In this document: piece after piece, positions 23,749-33,018 of the stretch
Layout of the letters: each line of letters starts with the position of its first letter
How positions within the stretch are numbered: position 1 is the first letter of the stretch
Position numbers and translations under genes: made by a program
The notes under the pieces: generated by a model
Told to the model about the DNA's origin: nothing
Database searches by the model: none
The model's input: only the letters and a program-made list of their open reading frames with translations
Source of the DNA: Caedibacter sp052030685
GTDB taxonomy: Bacteria > Pseudomonadota > Gammaproteobacteria > Francisellales > Francisellaceae
Direction: 5' to 3'
DNA length: 45,575 nucleotides
Assembly: GCF_052030685.1 (NCBI RefSeq)
Contig: NZ_JBQAJM010000020.1
Span: forward strand, 1 to 45,575

Positions 23749-25737
23749 TTGCAATATGCAAAACTCAAATGGCAAGACACAGGTGAGCCATTTTCGGATG
23801 AATTTGATGATGTTTATTTCTCAAAGCATAATGGGCTTGCTGAAAGTGAATATGTTTTTATAGATGGCAATCAGCTGAAAAAAAGATTTGAAAATCTTGA
23901 TGAAAATGTGCATTTTGCCATTGCTGAAACGGGTTTTGGTACGGGATTAAACTTTTTAGCAACCCTAAAGCTTTGGGCGCAATACGCACCGGAAACTGCT
24001 AAATTAAGCTTTATCAGTTGTGAGAAATATCCATTAACTTATAGTGATTTAGAGAAGGCATTATCTATATGGCACGAGATCAAACCTCAAGCTGATCAAT
24101 TATTTCAGGTTTATCCAACGAGTTTTTACAGTGGTGCAACAACTCTAAATATTTCAGAAAATGTTCATTTAACCCTATTGATTGGTGATGCAGCTAAGAT
24201 GTTAGCAGCAATTGATCTTAGTATTGATGCTTGGTTTTTAGATGGTTTTGCTCCGGCTAAAAATCCTGATATGTGGTCGGATGATTTATTTAAAGAGATC
24301 TATCGTTTAAGTTATGGGCAGACGACTTTATCAACCTTCACCGCAGCGGGTTTTGTGAAGCGTGCATTGGAGACTCAAGGTTTTGAAATCAGAAAACAAA
24401 AAGGCTTTGGTCATAAACGTGAAATGATTTGTGCTGTTGTTAAAGACACACAAAAAGAGGTAAAAACTAAAATTAAACCGTATTTTGCCAAGTCGCAATG
24501 GACTCTTAACAAAACTCATAAAATTGCAATTATCGGTGCTGGCATGGCAGGATGCGCGTTAACCTATGAACTAAGTCAAATAGGTTTTGAGGTGGATTTA
24601 TTTGATCAATGTGACGATATTGCCCAGGGTGCATCTGGCAACCCTTATGGCATACTGAAGCCTTACATGACTGTTGATGGTAATATCTCTGATAGCTTTC
24701 ATACTCAAGGGTTTATGCATACCAGAGATTACATTCTTAAACATAAAAGCGAGATTGATTTTAATGAATGTGGTGCTTTGGAGTTATTGAGTGATAATAA
24801 AACACGACAACGTTTTGACAATATTATCAAAAAGCGCGCCTCTCTTGAGGATTTGTTACAAATCGTGGATAGAGAAACAGCTTCTAAAATAGCAGGATGT
24901 GATGTTTCATCAAATTGTGCTTATTATCCAACGGCAATGGTGGTTAATCCTTATTCGTTATGTCAGAGTCTTATTGGTAATAGCAAAAACGTAAATTTAT
25001 GTTTCTCACATCACTTAGATGAGTTTGTAAGATTAGATAATACTTGGCAGCTTAGCTTCAGCGATAACAAAAATAATAAAAAAAATCAAAAAACGTTAGC
25101 ATATGATGCGGTGGTTTTTGCGGGTAACGCTTCGCTTATAAAAGATCTTGAGGCATTTAAACATATAGAGATTTATCCTTCATACGGACAAATCACCCAA
25201 GTGCAAAAGGTATTAAATAATAAAGCAATCCTGATGGATAAAGGTTATATTTTACCAAGTGTTGATGGCAAGCAATTACTGGGCGCTACATTTCGTGATA
25301 ACGATGATTTAATTGCTGAAGTGCGCAATAGTGATGACCAGATTAATTTAATGCAAATAAACAATATCATTGGCAATCAAACAAATGCGCAAATTAGCGC
25401 ACAGCGCGTATCCCTACGATGTGTAACGTCTGATCATGTGCCGATGGTTGGCGCAGTTGCTGATGCACTTAGTTTCTCACAGCAATACTATCAAAGATTA
25501 CAAAAAGGTGTTATTTTAAAGGCAATGCCTCAAGCTGAGTACTTATCCGGACTCTACTTATTAACAGGCTTCGGCTCAAAAGGATTATGTTCAATGATAT
25601 ATGGTGCTAAACTATTAAGTCAGTTAATGGTTAATGGGCATCAAGCTTCAGTGCCAAATCAATTAATAGAAGGACTTCATCCATTGAGGTTTAACGTTAG
25701 AAAGTTAAAAAAGAAAGCTGATTTTTGTGAGTTTTAA
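23749..25737 (+). CDS. mnmC: Bifunctional tRNA mnm5s2U34 modification enzyme MnmC
   Basis: 662 residues, two fused domains. The N-terminal SAM methyltransferase (AETGFGTGLNF, DAWFLDGFAPAKNPDMW, LSTFTAAGFVKRALETQGFEI) converts nm5s2U to mnm5s2U. The C-terminal FAD domain (IAIIGAGMAGCALTYELSQIGFEVDLFD, ASGNPYGILKPYM, LTGFGSKGLC) removes the carboxymethyl group. The start is TTG at 23749: no in-frame ATG precedes FDDVYFS, the N-terminus then aligns with E. coli MnmC, and AAGGA lies 9 bases upstream. Confidence 0.93.
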   Translation: MQYAKLKWQDTGEPFSDEFDDVYFSKHNGLAESEYVFIDGNQLKKRFENLDENVHFAIAETGFGTGLNFLATLKLWAQYAPETAKLSFISCEKYPLTYSDLEKALSIWHEIKPQADQLFQVYPTSFYSGATTLNISENVHLTLLIGDAAKMLAAIDLSIDAWFLDGFAPAKNPDMWSDDLFKEIYRLSYGQTTLSTFTAAGFVKRALETQGFEIRKQKGFGHKREMICAVVKDTQKEVKTKIKPYFAKSQWTLNKTHKIAIIGAGMAGCALTYELSQIGFEVDLFDQCDDIAQGASGNPYGILKPYMTVDGNISDSFHTQGFMHTRDYILKHKSEIDFNECGALELLSDNKTRQRFDNIIKKRASLEDLLQIVDRETASKIAGCDVSSNCAYYPTAMVVNPYSLCQSLIGNSKNVNLCFSHHLDEFVRLDNTWQLSFSDNKNNKKNQKTLAYDAVVFAGNASLIKDLEAFKHIEIYPSYGQITQVQKVLNNKAILMDKGYILPSVDGKQLLGATFRDNDDLIAEVRNSDDQINLMQINNIIGNQTNAQISAQRVSLRCVTSDHVPMVGAVADALSFSQQYYQRLQKGVILKAMPQAEYLSGLYLLTGFGSKGLCSMIYGAKLLSQLMVNGHQASVPNQLIEGLHPLRFNVRKLKKKADFCEF

Positions 25738-25788
25738 TCTATAATAGCGGATGACAATATTAGGACAGGAAATGGATATTAAAAGACC

Positions 25789-27000
25789 ATGGAAATAAAG
25801 AAACCATCAATAGTCACCAGACCCAGCAAAATAATATTAATCATTCTATTTGTTGCTGCAGGATTTGTCTTAGCTTATCCGCAAGCGATGATGGATATTT
25901 ATTTGCCGGTGTTGCCATTTTTGGATAAAGCATTAAATACCTCAAGAGAAATGGTACAGTATACGGTGGCACTATTTCTGTTGGGTAGTGCGATTTCACA
26001 ACTTATTTCAGGGGTGTTATCTGATCGTTTTGGACGTGTACGCATTTTAATTTTAGGCTTGCTGATTACCATGCTAGGCAGTGCAGTGTGTCATGTTGAG
26101 CATACGATAGAATGGATGCTCGTTGGACGTGTTTTACAAGGTATTGGTTCTGGCATGGCTGCGGTTTTAGCGCGTGTCATTGTCGCGGACTCTTTTCAGG
26201 GCAAGGCTTTCTCAAAAATCTATGCCTTATTGATTGCTTTTTCAGTATTTACCGTGTCAATTTCTCCAGTGATCTCAGGTTACTTAATGCAATATCAGGG
26301 ATGGCATAGTGTCGTTAGCTTTATGTTTTGGTATGCTTTGATGATTGCATTAATCGTAGGTTTTGGTTTGATTGTTGGTAGAAACAACATTAAATCAAAT
26401 ACTTCACATATAAAAATAAATATCGCTCAAGTACTAAAAATTATGTTTAATCTACGTTTTTTATGTGCGACTTTAGTAATGTTTTTTGTGTATGGTGTCG
26501 TTGCAAGTGTGCTTTTAACCTATCCTTATATTTTTGTTCAAGAATACAATATGCCAGTTGCTGCTTTTGGTTGGGTTGTTGCGTTGGTTATATTATGCAT
26601 GCTTATTGGTGCATGGTTAAATGGTATGCTTCTTAAGAAGTGCGCGATGATGACGTTGGTAAAAGCGGCATTGATTGTTATGTTTATCAGTATGGTGGGT
26701 GTGACGTTATCATCCAATACCAGTACCTATATTACAGATATTATTTGCTTATCGGCTTTTTGGCTTGTCTATCTGTGGGTTTACCCCAATATGATGGCAA
26801 TTGCTACATCGGTTTATCCAGAGTATAAAGGCACATCAATCGCGATATTTAGCTTCATTCAAATTATTGGCGGATTTGTATTTACTGCACTAGGCGCTTG
26901 GCATATTTTGGATACGGTTTATGAGCTTGGTGTAACGGGCATGGTTGGAGTTGTTTTGGCTTTGATTTGTTTTGTCATTGTTGAGCGTCTACCACGCTAG
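25789..27000 (+). CDS. Bcr/CflA-family MFS efflux transporter
   Basis: 403 residues, about 12 membrane segments. It begins with a helix carrying DIYLPVLPFLDKALNT and motif A ISGVLSDRFGRVRILILG, then GRVLQGIGSGMAAVLARVIVAD (helix 4). These are Bcr/CflA-type drug:proton antiporter motifs. The C-terminal half is more divergent than in the other two members. Its last four bases overlap the next, convergent Bcr/CflA gene. Confidence 0.8.
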   Translation: MEIKKPSIVTRPSKIILIILFVAAGFVLAYPQAMMDIYLPVLPFLDKALNTSREMVQYTVALFLLGSAISQLISGVLSDRFGRVRILILGLLITMLGSAVCHVEHTIEWMLVGRVLQGIGSGMAAVLARVIVADSFQGKAFSKIYALLIAFSVFTVSISPVISGYLMQYQGWHSVVSFMFWYALMIALIVGFGLIVGRNNIKSNTSHIKINIAQVLKIMFNLRFLCATLVMFFVYGVVASVLLTYPYIFVQEYNMPVAAFGWVVALVILCMLIGAWLNGMLLKKCAMMTLVKAALIVMFISMVGVTLSSNTSTYITDIICLSAFWLVYLWVYPNMMAIATSVYPEYKGTSIAIFSFIQIIGGFVFTALGAWHILDTVYELGVTGMVGVVLALICFVIVERLPR

Positions 27001-28211
27001 TTTTTTGGTTCAGCCTGCCTTAGCCAAAGCATATAAATGATCAAAATCACAATACTTAAGCTAGATAGAAAGGTGAAAGCAATCGGCATTGACAGTGTAT
27101 CGCTAAAGGGTAATACCGTCACAATTGCGGTGATAAGTGATGCCGCACCCATTTGAAAAAAGCCCATCATTGCAGAAGCAGAGCCTGCGGTTAGGGTAAA
27201 AGGAGCAAGTGCCTTTGCGGTAGCGATTGGAATCACAAATGATATCCCAGTAAAAAGAATGATAACAGGTGTTAATAAGCTATATAAATGCACAATGTTT
27301 AGTGACATAAAACACAAGAGCATAATTGCACCTAAAAGGCTTATCAGCATACCAATCAGTAAAATCCCATTTTGACTGATCTTATGTACCAAATAAGTGC
27401 ATAATACCGAACCAATCATAAACGCCAGTACAATCCCTGCAGCAATGACGATAAACCAGATTTTGTCTAAATGTAGTATGTTGATGACAATGCCTGGCGC
27501 TTCCACCAAGCAGGCATAAACCATGCCGATATTAAGCCCCAATAAGCATAGATAAACAAAGTAGCCGCGCGCTTGATATAGCTTGAAATAGTTAGTAAGC
27601 AATTTCTTGGGACGTGTTGCACCATAGTTCTTTTGGCGCAGTGTCTCAGGAAAGAGAAAAATAACCGAAATAAGTAAAACAATTGCTAATATCAATAGCA
27701 CGATAAAGTTCGTTTGCCATGAGATAAAGGTGCCAACAATCGCACCAGCTCCAGGAGCTATGGCAAAAGCTGCATTCATCTTAGCAAAAACTTTGCCTTG
27801 ATCCTTTAGCGAAAAGGCATCGCGTACTGCGGCACTAGAGATAACTGCCCCTGCACATGCGCCAAAGCCTTGTAAAAAACGTGCAAAAATCAGGATGGTG
27901 ATATTAGGGCTAATCAAGCAAACAATCGAACCAATTAGAAAAATAACCGCACCGATAATCATAATTGGTTTACGTCCAAATCGATCAGAAAAAGGACCAT
28001 ACAATATCTGACTGATAGAGTAACCCAATAGATAAAAGGTAATGGTTAATTGGACATTATGATAAGGGGTATTAAAAGCTCGAGCAATACTAGGCAAAGA
28101 GGGTGCATAGATCGTGTCACCAAAAGGACCCACTGAAATCATCAGCACCAGAATAAACAAAGAAGGGGCAATAAATGCCGCAATTTTCTGTGAAGTGTTA
28201 GCGCTAGACAT
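26997..28211 (-). CDS. Bcr/CflA-family MFS efflux transporter
   Basis: 404 residues: DTIYAPSLPSIARAFNTPYHNVQLTI in helix 1, ILYGPFSDRFGRKPIMIIG motif A, and ARFLQGFGACAGAVISSAAVRDAF in helix 4, all Bcr/CflA. It is closer to the canonical Bcr pattern than the convergent neighbour. The genes share a 4-base overlap at their 3' ends. Substrate unknown. BamB is the next gene on the same strand, 13 bases upstream in transcription, so it may read through from the yfgM-bamB transcript. Confidence 0.83.
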   Translation of the reverse strand: MSSANTSQKIAAFIAPSLFILVLMISVGPFGDTIYAPSLPSIARAFNTPYHNVQLTITFYLLGYSISQILYGPFSDRFGRKPIMIIGAVIFLIGSIVCLISPNITILIFARFLQGFGACAGAVISSAAVRDAFSLKDQGKVFAKMNAAFAIAPGAGAIVGTFISWQTNFIVLLILAIVLLISVIFLFPETLRQKNYGATRPKKLLTNYFKLYQARGYFVYLCLLGLNIGMVYACLVEAPGIVINILHLDKIWFIVIAAGIVLAFMIGSVLCTYLVHKISQNGILLIGMLISLLGAIMLLCFMSLNIVHLYSLLTPVIILFTGISFVIPIATAKALAPFTLTAGSASAMMGFFQMGAASLITAIVTVLPFSDTLSMPIAFTFLSSLSIVILIIYMLWLRQAEPKN

Positions 28212-28224
28212 TTACAATGTGTTT

Positions 28225-29394
28225 TTATAATTGGATAGCAGCAAGTGTGCCACGGTTGGTTTGGACAATAATCGATTTGCCCGCAGCGATAGGTGTTGCA
28301 TTAATACCATCACCGCCAATTTCAACACGAGTGAGATATTTACCAGTTTCGGCATTGAAAATGTGTACATAGCCTTCGTAATCGCCCACGGCAATCATGC
28401 CATTAATATATAAAGGTGCTGATGGTTTACGCCCTTCAAGCTCAGTAGCTTGCCAGAGCTTATCACCTGTTTTGAGATTATAAGCTGTAACATCACCTTT
28501 AGTGTCAGTGGTGAAAATCGCCTTTTGCCCTAATGCTATATTGCGATAAACAGACGCTTTTTTCTGCCAGTTCATGCTACCTAGTTTTGTATTGAAACTA
28601 ATCAAGTTGCCTTGGAATGTTGCTACATAAAGCGTGTCATTATGAATAAGTGGTGTGGCAGTAATATCAACCATCTGTTGCGCAGGTGATCCTGATTGTG
28701 GTAAAGCAATCGGGTTATCCCATTGTTTTTCACCCGAGGCTGTTTTTAAGCCCCATAAGCTACCAGATGAAGTGCCAACAATTACCAAACCTTGGTATAC
28801 GATAGGCGAACTATTACCAATTAACATTAAATCAGGCGTGGCAATGCTTTGAGTCCATATTTGCTTACCGTCTTTGAGGTTATATGCTGAGATACTGCCG
28901 TCATGTGTTTGTGTGTAGATGACATTGTCAACAATAGTGGGCGCTGAAAATAAGCTGCTCGGTAATGCGCTTTGCCACAGTACTTTGCCAGAGCTAGTAT
29001 CAACTGCCACTAATGTGCCACGTAAGCTACCGGCAACAACAATATTGCCACTAACAGCAATAGCAGAGCTTAACTGAAGCTTGGTGTCGGTTGACCATAG
29101 GCGTTTGCCTGTTGTTGCATTTACCGCTGAAATATAACCATCATAGCTTGACGTATAAATCACACCGGTTTCAATAGCAGGCGTTAACGTCAAATCGATT
29201 TGTCCATCATTGCCATTGCCAATGTTGGTATCCCAGACATACTTAGCATCTAAGTTTGATTTAAACTCAACAAGTGGTTTAGGTGGCGTGTCATTACTTT
29301 TGTTGCCACAAGCAACTAAAGCGCCACCAAATACAGCAATCAATGCTGTGCTTAAAATAATTTTTTTAGTATTTTTGATTGTTAATTTTGTCAT
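28225..29394 (-). CDS. bamB: Outer-membrane assembly lipoprotein BamB
   Basis: Beta-propeller scaffold of the BAM complex. The signal has a lipobox, VFGGALVAC (Cys about 29 from this start), followed by repeated PQQ-type blades: GVIYTSSYDGYISAVNATTGKRLWS, IVVAGSLRGTLVAVDTSSGKVLWQS, VIYTQTHDGSISAYNLKDGKQIWTQS and so on. Length about 389 residues, normal for BamB. I chose ATG 29394 (GGATAAACAT upstream) over ATG 29421, which overlaps the yfgM stop by ATGA. It follows yfgM, the conserved gene pair. Confidence 0.9.
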   Translation of the reverse strand: MTKLTIKNTKKIILSTALIAVFGGALVACGNKSNDTPPKPLVEFKSNLDAKYVWDTNIGNGNDGQIDLTLTPAIETGVIYTSSYDGYISAVNATTGKRLWSTDTKLQLSSAIAVSGNIVVAGSLRGTLVAVDTSSGKVLWQSALPSSLFSAPTIVDNVIYTQTHDGSISAYNLKDGKQIWTQSIATPDLMLIGNSSPIVYQGLVIVGTSSGSLWGLKTASGEKQWDNPIALPQSGSPAQQMVDITATPLIHNDTLYVATFQGNLISFNTKLGSMNWQKKASVYRNIALGQKAIFTTDTKGDVTAYNLKTGDKLWQATELEGRKPSAPLYINGMIAVGDYEGYVHIFNAETGKYLTRVEIGGDGINATPIAAGKSIIVQTNRGTLAAIQL

Positions 29395-29417
29395 ATGTTT
29401 ATCCGTTATCATTTGCT

Positions 29418-30065
29418 TCATTTGCTTAATGCAGCAAGATTATCGATTTTCATTTGTAATAAGCTTTTAATATTTGCTAACTCTGGCTTGTCAGCTTCAG
29501 ATAGGGCGCTTTGCCAGTATGTTTTTGCCTTGGTATAGTCTTTATTGGCGAAATAAGCATCACCCAATAGCATGTTGCTTGAAAGACTAAAGCCTGCCAA
29601 TGTGATGCTATTAACTGTGGCAATGGCATCAGTTATTTTGTTTTGCGCTAATTCAACGCGAGCAAGACGAAGTTTGGCAATGGCTTGCAGATTTGGATTA
29701 ACACTACTATCAGCAACCTGCTTAAGGCTTGCGGCTGCTTGGTCTAATTGATTTTTTAAAACGGATTGTTTGGCGATTTCTAAACGCGCAAAGTCCGCAT
29801 AAACTGATTCAGGATAAAGGTTTATAAGGTTTTGCGCTTGGTTTAAAATCGCTTCTGAATTGCTTGATGCATTATCGGCAATAAGGGCTAACTTTTGGTA
29901 AAGCTCAGCCGCTTGAACATTGTTTTCAAGCTTTCTTTTTTGCCAATATTGCCAAGCGACGATCATTATTAAAATAACACAGATAAGTGTCACTAGCTTC
30001 GAGCCATATTTTTTCCATAAAAGTTTTACTTTATCTAACTCATTATTATCCAGTTGTTCAGCCAT
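29418..30065 (-). CDS. yfgM: YfgM-family ancillary SecYEG subunit (TPR)
   Basis: 215 residues: a short cytosolic N-terminus, one membrane helix (LVTLICVILIMIVAWQYW, about 25-42), then a periplasmic TPR-like domain (AELYQKLALIADN..., LYPESVYADFARLEIAK, LLGDAYFANKDYTKAKTYWQSAL). E. coli YfgM links the Sec translocon to periplasmic chaperones. It sits immediately upstream of bamB as in many gammaproteobacteria; hisS, the usual third gene, is not here. Confidence 0.88.
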   Translation of the reverse strand: MAEQLDNNELDKVKLLWKKYGSKLVTLICVILIMIVAWQYWQKRKLENNVQAAELYQKLALIADNASSNSEAILNQAQNLINLYPESVYADFARLEIAKQSVLKNQLDQAAASLKQVADSSVNPNLQAIAKLRLARVELAQNKITDAIATVNSITLAGFSLSSNMLLGDAYFANKDYTKAKTYWQSALSEADKPELANIKSLLQMKIDNLAALSK

Positions 30066-30178
30066 ATCTATTGTTCGTTTTGATCAAAACATTGGGTGGC
30101 AATATATCACAAAGCTTGGTGTCACTGTAGTGGATTATTGGTGTTTGACAGATAAAAACGGCAAAATATTGAGGTTGA

Positions 30179-30940
30179 TCAGTGACGTTGTATTCCAAAT
30201 ATTCTCGAATTTTGTGCTAGGGCTTGATGTGTATCGTCTTTTGATAGTTTAAAAATGTCAATAAGCAGATCACGGGTTTGCAGTAGAGATAATGGTGTGT
30301 TTATTTCGTTAACACTATTTGGGATAGGCATATCAGGCGAGTCGGTTTCAAGTAAGATATTTTCAATGCCAATGCGTTTTAAAACATTGGGTAATTTGCT
30401 ATTAGGGTAATGCAGAATACTGCCAACACCGAGTTTAAAACCAAGGTCGCAATAGGCTTTTGCAATATTGAAGCTACCTGAGAATGCATGAATAATGCCA
30501 CCATGCTTAAAATCATGATGCTTTAATGTGGCAATCACTTCACTATGTGCTTTAACACTGTGAATAATCACCGGCTTTTGTAAGTCTTGAGCAATAGCTA
30601 GTTGTTCATTAAAGAAGAATATTTGCCGATCAAAACTATCAATAAAGCGCTTATCTAAACCAATCTCACCAACCAGTGGAATATGGTGCGCTAGAAGCCA
30701 AGGTTTGAGCGTTTCAAGGTGTTCGTTCTGATGTTTTTCAACATAACATGGATGTAAGCCCAATGCTGGGGTGATTGATGGATATTGTAAACTTAAATCA
30801 ATTACTCTTTGCCAGTTACTAAACGCTACAGTCGGATTAATGAAGTGAGTAATATTTTGCTCAACACAATGATCTAAAAGATTGTTGCGCATGCGATCAA
30901 AACAAGGGAAATCAAGGTGGCAATGACTATCTGTAAGCAT
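30179..30940 (-). CDS. TatD-family hydrolase (YjjV-like)
   Basis: 253 residues with the TatD metal-ligand order: TDSHCHLDFP, GEIGLDKRF, VIIHSVKAHSE, IIHAFSGSF and LLETDSPDMPIPNS. The final motif differs from the first TatD copy (ETDAPYLTP), and the protein is closer to the YjjV/YjjU-type branch. It ends 113 bases before yfgM on the same strand. Likely a 3'-5' nuclease or related phosphoesterase. Confidence 0.85.
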   Translation of the reverse strand: MLTDSHCHLDFPCFDRMRNNLLDHCVEQNITHFINPTVAFSNWQRVIDLSLQYPSITPALGLHPCYVEKHQNEHLETLKPWLLAHHIPLVGEIGLDKRFIDSFDRQIFFFNEQLAIAQDLQKPVIIHSVKAHSEVIATLKHHDFKHGGIIHAFSGSFNIAKAYCDLGFKLGVGSILHYPNSKLPNVLKRIGIENILLETDSPDMPIPNSVNEINTPLSLLQTRDLLIDIFKLSKDDTHQALAQNSRIFGIQRH

Positions 30941-31109
30941 AAAGTTAAGTGTTATTTACAAATCATGGACAATATTGTAATGCAAATATAGGTTTTATTG
31001 CTATAGTCAATAAGGCTTAAATGGCGCTACCTAACTTGATCGATTTGTTATTGTTGAGTCCGGTAGTGTTTAAATTGTCTCATGCATATTTTCGTAAAAA
31101 TAAGCCGGC

Positions 31110-31280
31110 TATGACCATATGCCCGCCCACTTTGATTGCGTAAACGTTGGCTGAGCGTAAGTCGAAGCCTCCATGAAGTGTGATTTTCCTAAGCGTATCC
31201 ACTTCGACTGATTCTCAGTGCATCGCTTCGATTTATGCTCAGGGTATGGTGAGCACTTGTGGGTGAATATTTAGTCTTAG
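31110..31280. repeat. Interspersed inverted-repeat element, copy 1
   Basis: Core ends CTGAGCGTAAGTCGAAGC (about 31151-31168) and GCTTCGATTTATGCTCAG (31224-31241) are imperfect inverted repeats, consensus CTGAGCRTAARTCGAAGC. Similarity to copy 2 (about 32.75-33.0 kb) extends outward to GCCCACTTTGATTGCGTAAACGT on the left and GGGTATG...GGGTGAATATTTAG on the right. It occupies most of the 372-base gap 30941-31312, where I see no gene. Confidence 0.6.
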
Positions 31281-31312
31281 CCAATAAGTCATATTACTCG
31301 TAAACCATTCAT

Positions 31313-31573
31313 TTAGCTTTTATCAATCTCAATTGATAGGGCATGAATTTGGGTTTGCATGAGCTCACCTAAACAAGCATAGATTGCTTGATGTGCCTTT
31401 AATGTGCTAAGTGAAGTAAGCTGTTCACTGGCAATGCGTAATTTAAAATGCGATTTCCCTGCTTGAAACTGTTTGTGTTTTTGGTGTTTATGCGTTTCGT
31501 CAATAAGCTCTAATGTAGAGGGCGAGAACGCTTTTTCAAGCTTGTGAATGATCTCTTTATATAGTGTATTCAT
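31313..31573 (-). CDS. bolA: BolA-family protein
   Basis: 86 residues from ATG 31573: YKEIIHKLEKAFSPSTLELIDETHKHQ...GKSHFKLRIASEQLTSLSTLKAHQAIYACLGELMQTQIHALSIEI. The class II KH fold and the SHFK...H...I pattern are BolA; family members bind monothiol glutaredoxins through Fe-S clusters and influence envelope stress responses. The start lies 5 bases after the folate cyclo-ligase stop, so they are coupled in one transcript. Confidence 0.85.
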   Translation of the reverse strand: MNTLYKEIIHKLEKAFSPSTLELIDETHKHQKHKQFQAGKSHFKLRIASEQLTSLSTLKAHQAIYACLGELMQTQIHALSIEIDKS

Positions 31574-31577
31574 ATAA

Positions 31578-32162
31578 TCAGCGAATAATGCGCGTTGGTG
31601 TGATAATGGTATGCATTTTAATATCCCAATCATTCATTGCAATGGGCTTATGTTCAAATTCGTCAAATTGTTGTTCATCAAAAGCAATGCCAACAAACTC
31701 AGTATTATTAAAAGCTTTGCATAATGCTAATGAGCTATCATAAAATCCACCACCCATGCCAATGCGATTTTTATGTGAGTCAAACCCAACCAATGGCACG
31801 ATAATCAGATCAAGCTCCCATGGTGCTAAAATATTTTCAGCGATAAATAATGGCTCTTTTAGGTAATATTTGTTTAGTCGTTTGTTCTTTGTTCGCTTCG
31901 CAAAAAAAAGTTGACGCTTTTTAAATGGATGTAATGCAGGATAGTAAAGCTCATGAGTTTTACCTAATATTTCATCAATCCATCGTGGTGAGATTTCCTC
32001 AGCAGATGCATAGTAGCTGGCTATTTTTTTCGGACTTGACGTTAATAAATATTCGTAATAGTCAAAAAAATTCCTGTGAAGCGCTTTAGCATAGGCTGCT
32101 TTTTTTGTCTTAGGAATTGCTTGCCGTTGTCGACGTAAGGCTTCACGAGTGATATGTTGCAT
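31578..32162 (-). CDS. 5-formyltetrahydrofolate cyclo-ligase
   Basis: 194 residues from ATG 32162: REALRRQRQAIPKTKKAAYAKALHRNF at the N-terminus, the Lys/Arg-rich ATP-binding part (KKRQLFFAKRTK), and GFDSHKNRIGMGGGFYDSSLAL, the family signature. The enzyme recycles 5-formyl-THF to 5,10-methenyl-THF. The frame is open further upstream (to 32240), but that stretch runs over the secB 3' end, so the shorter start is preferred. Between secB and bolA on one strand. Confidence 0.85.
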   Translation of the reverse strand: MQHITREALRRQRQAIPKTKKAAYAKALHRNFFDYYEYLLTSSPKKIASYYASAEEISPRWIDEILGKTHELYYPALHPFKKRQLFFAKRTKNKRLNKYYLKEPLFIAENILAPWELDLIIVPLVGFDSHKNRIGMGGGFYDSSLALCKAFNNTEFVGIAFDEQQFDEFEHKPIAMNDWDIKMHTIITPTRIIR

Positions 32163-32178
32163 AGCAAGCACAAGCGTA

Positions 32179-32637
32179 TTAGTGCTGTGTTTGCTCACCT
32201 GATTGCTGTTGTGCAAGTCTTTGCATATAAAGTGCATCAAAGTTAATTGGTGCTAGATTAATCTGTGGGAATCCACCACGATTAATTAGGCTATCAATGG
32301 TTTCTTTGGCATATGGGAATAGTGTGGTTGGGCAGAAAGCACCTAGCATTGGTGCAATTTGATCTTCTGGCATATTTTGTAATGTGAAAATGCCTGCTTG
32401 TGAAACTTCGATCAAATAAGCATTGTTGTCATTATTTTTAACGGTGACAGTTAAGCTTAATTCAACCTCATAAACATCATTATCAAGCTTTGAAGATGTT
32501 GTATCGACGTTAACATTAGCTTCAGGTTGCCATTGTGCTTTAAAAACGTCAGGCGTGCTTGGCGCTTCAAATGAAATGTCTTTTGTATAAATTTTTTGAA
32601 CAACAAAGTTAGGTTGATCGTTTTGTGTGTTTTCCAT
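32179..32637 (-). CDS. secB: Protein-export chaperone SecB
   Basis: 152 residues: FVVQKIYTKDISFEAPSTPDVF, VYEVELSLTVTVK and YLIEVSQAGIFTLQNMPEDQIAPMLGAFCPTTLFPYAKETIDSLINRGGFPQINLAPINFDALY. This is the complete SecB signature. Keeps preproteins unfolded and targets them to SecA. A grxC-type neighbour, common in gammaproteobacteria, is absent. The ribosome site is AGGA. Confidence 0.95.
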   Translation of the reverse strand: MENTQNDQPNFVVQKIYTKDISFEAPSTPDVFKAQWQPEANVNVDTTSSKLDNDVYEVELSLTVTVKNNDNNAYLIEVSQAGIFTLQNMPEDQIAPMLGAFCPTTLFPYAKETIDSLINRGGFPQINLAPINFDALYMQRLAQQQSGEQTQH

Positions 32638-32749
32638 GTTTAATCCTATTATTTTCAGTCAAATTTAAGCCGTTATTATGCCCGATCAAAGCCTAAATAC
32701 CAATAGTTTTACTGGCAAACAAAGACATTGATTGTGGTGATGATTTTAC

Positions 32750-33000
32750 TCCTGCCCACAACCCTTGTGTAAGTGTTGGCTAAGCGTAAGTCGAAGCCTT
32801 TTTAAGCATAGTAATAATTCAAAAATAAGTTGAGCTTCAATTACTCCCCTCACCCGTGCAGCTTAAGCTGCACGACCTCTCCCGCAAGGGGAGAGGTGCT
32901 AACTGACGCAACTTATTCTTGATTCATTACATGGTGTTTACAAGCGTACTCTTTGACTTACGCTCAGGGTATGAAGGAGTATTTTGGGCGAATACTTAGT
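32750..33000. repeat. Interspersed inverted-repeat element, copy 2, with nested palindromes
   Basis: Left end GGCTAAGCGTAAGTCGAAGCC (32778-32798) and right end CTTTGACTTACGCTCAGGG (32951-32969) match copy 1 at 31.15 kb. Inside is a segment absent from copy 1: the perfect 18-bp palindrome GTGCAGCTTAAGCTGCAC (32856-32873) and an 8-bp hairpin CCTCTCCC/GGGAGAGG (32876-32883, 32889-32896), flanked by CCCCTCACCC. This resembles the widely dispersed CCCTCACCC...CTCTCCCGCAAGGGGAGAGG repeat. It fills most of the 381-base gap 32638-33018, which shows no gene. Confidence 0.6.
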
Positions 33001-33018
33001 TGTAGCGTTGATTAGGGC

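Noticed and set aside
9007..30940. The two TatD-family genes as a recent duplication
   Set aside because: Their motifs differ (ETDAPYLTP versus ETDSPDMP), as expected for the ancient YcfH and YjjV-type branches, which commonly coexist.
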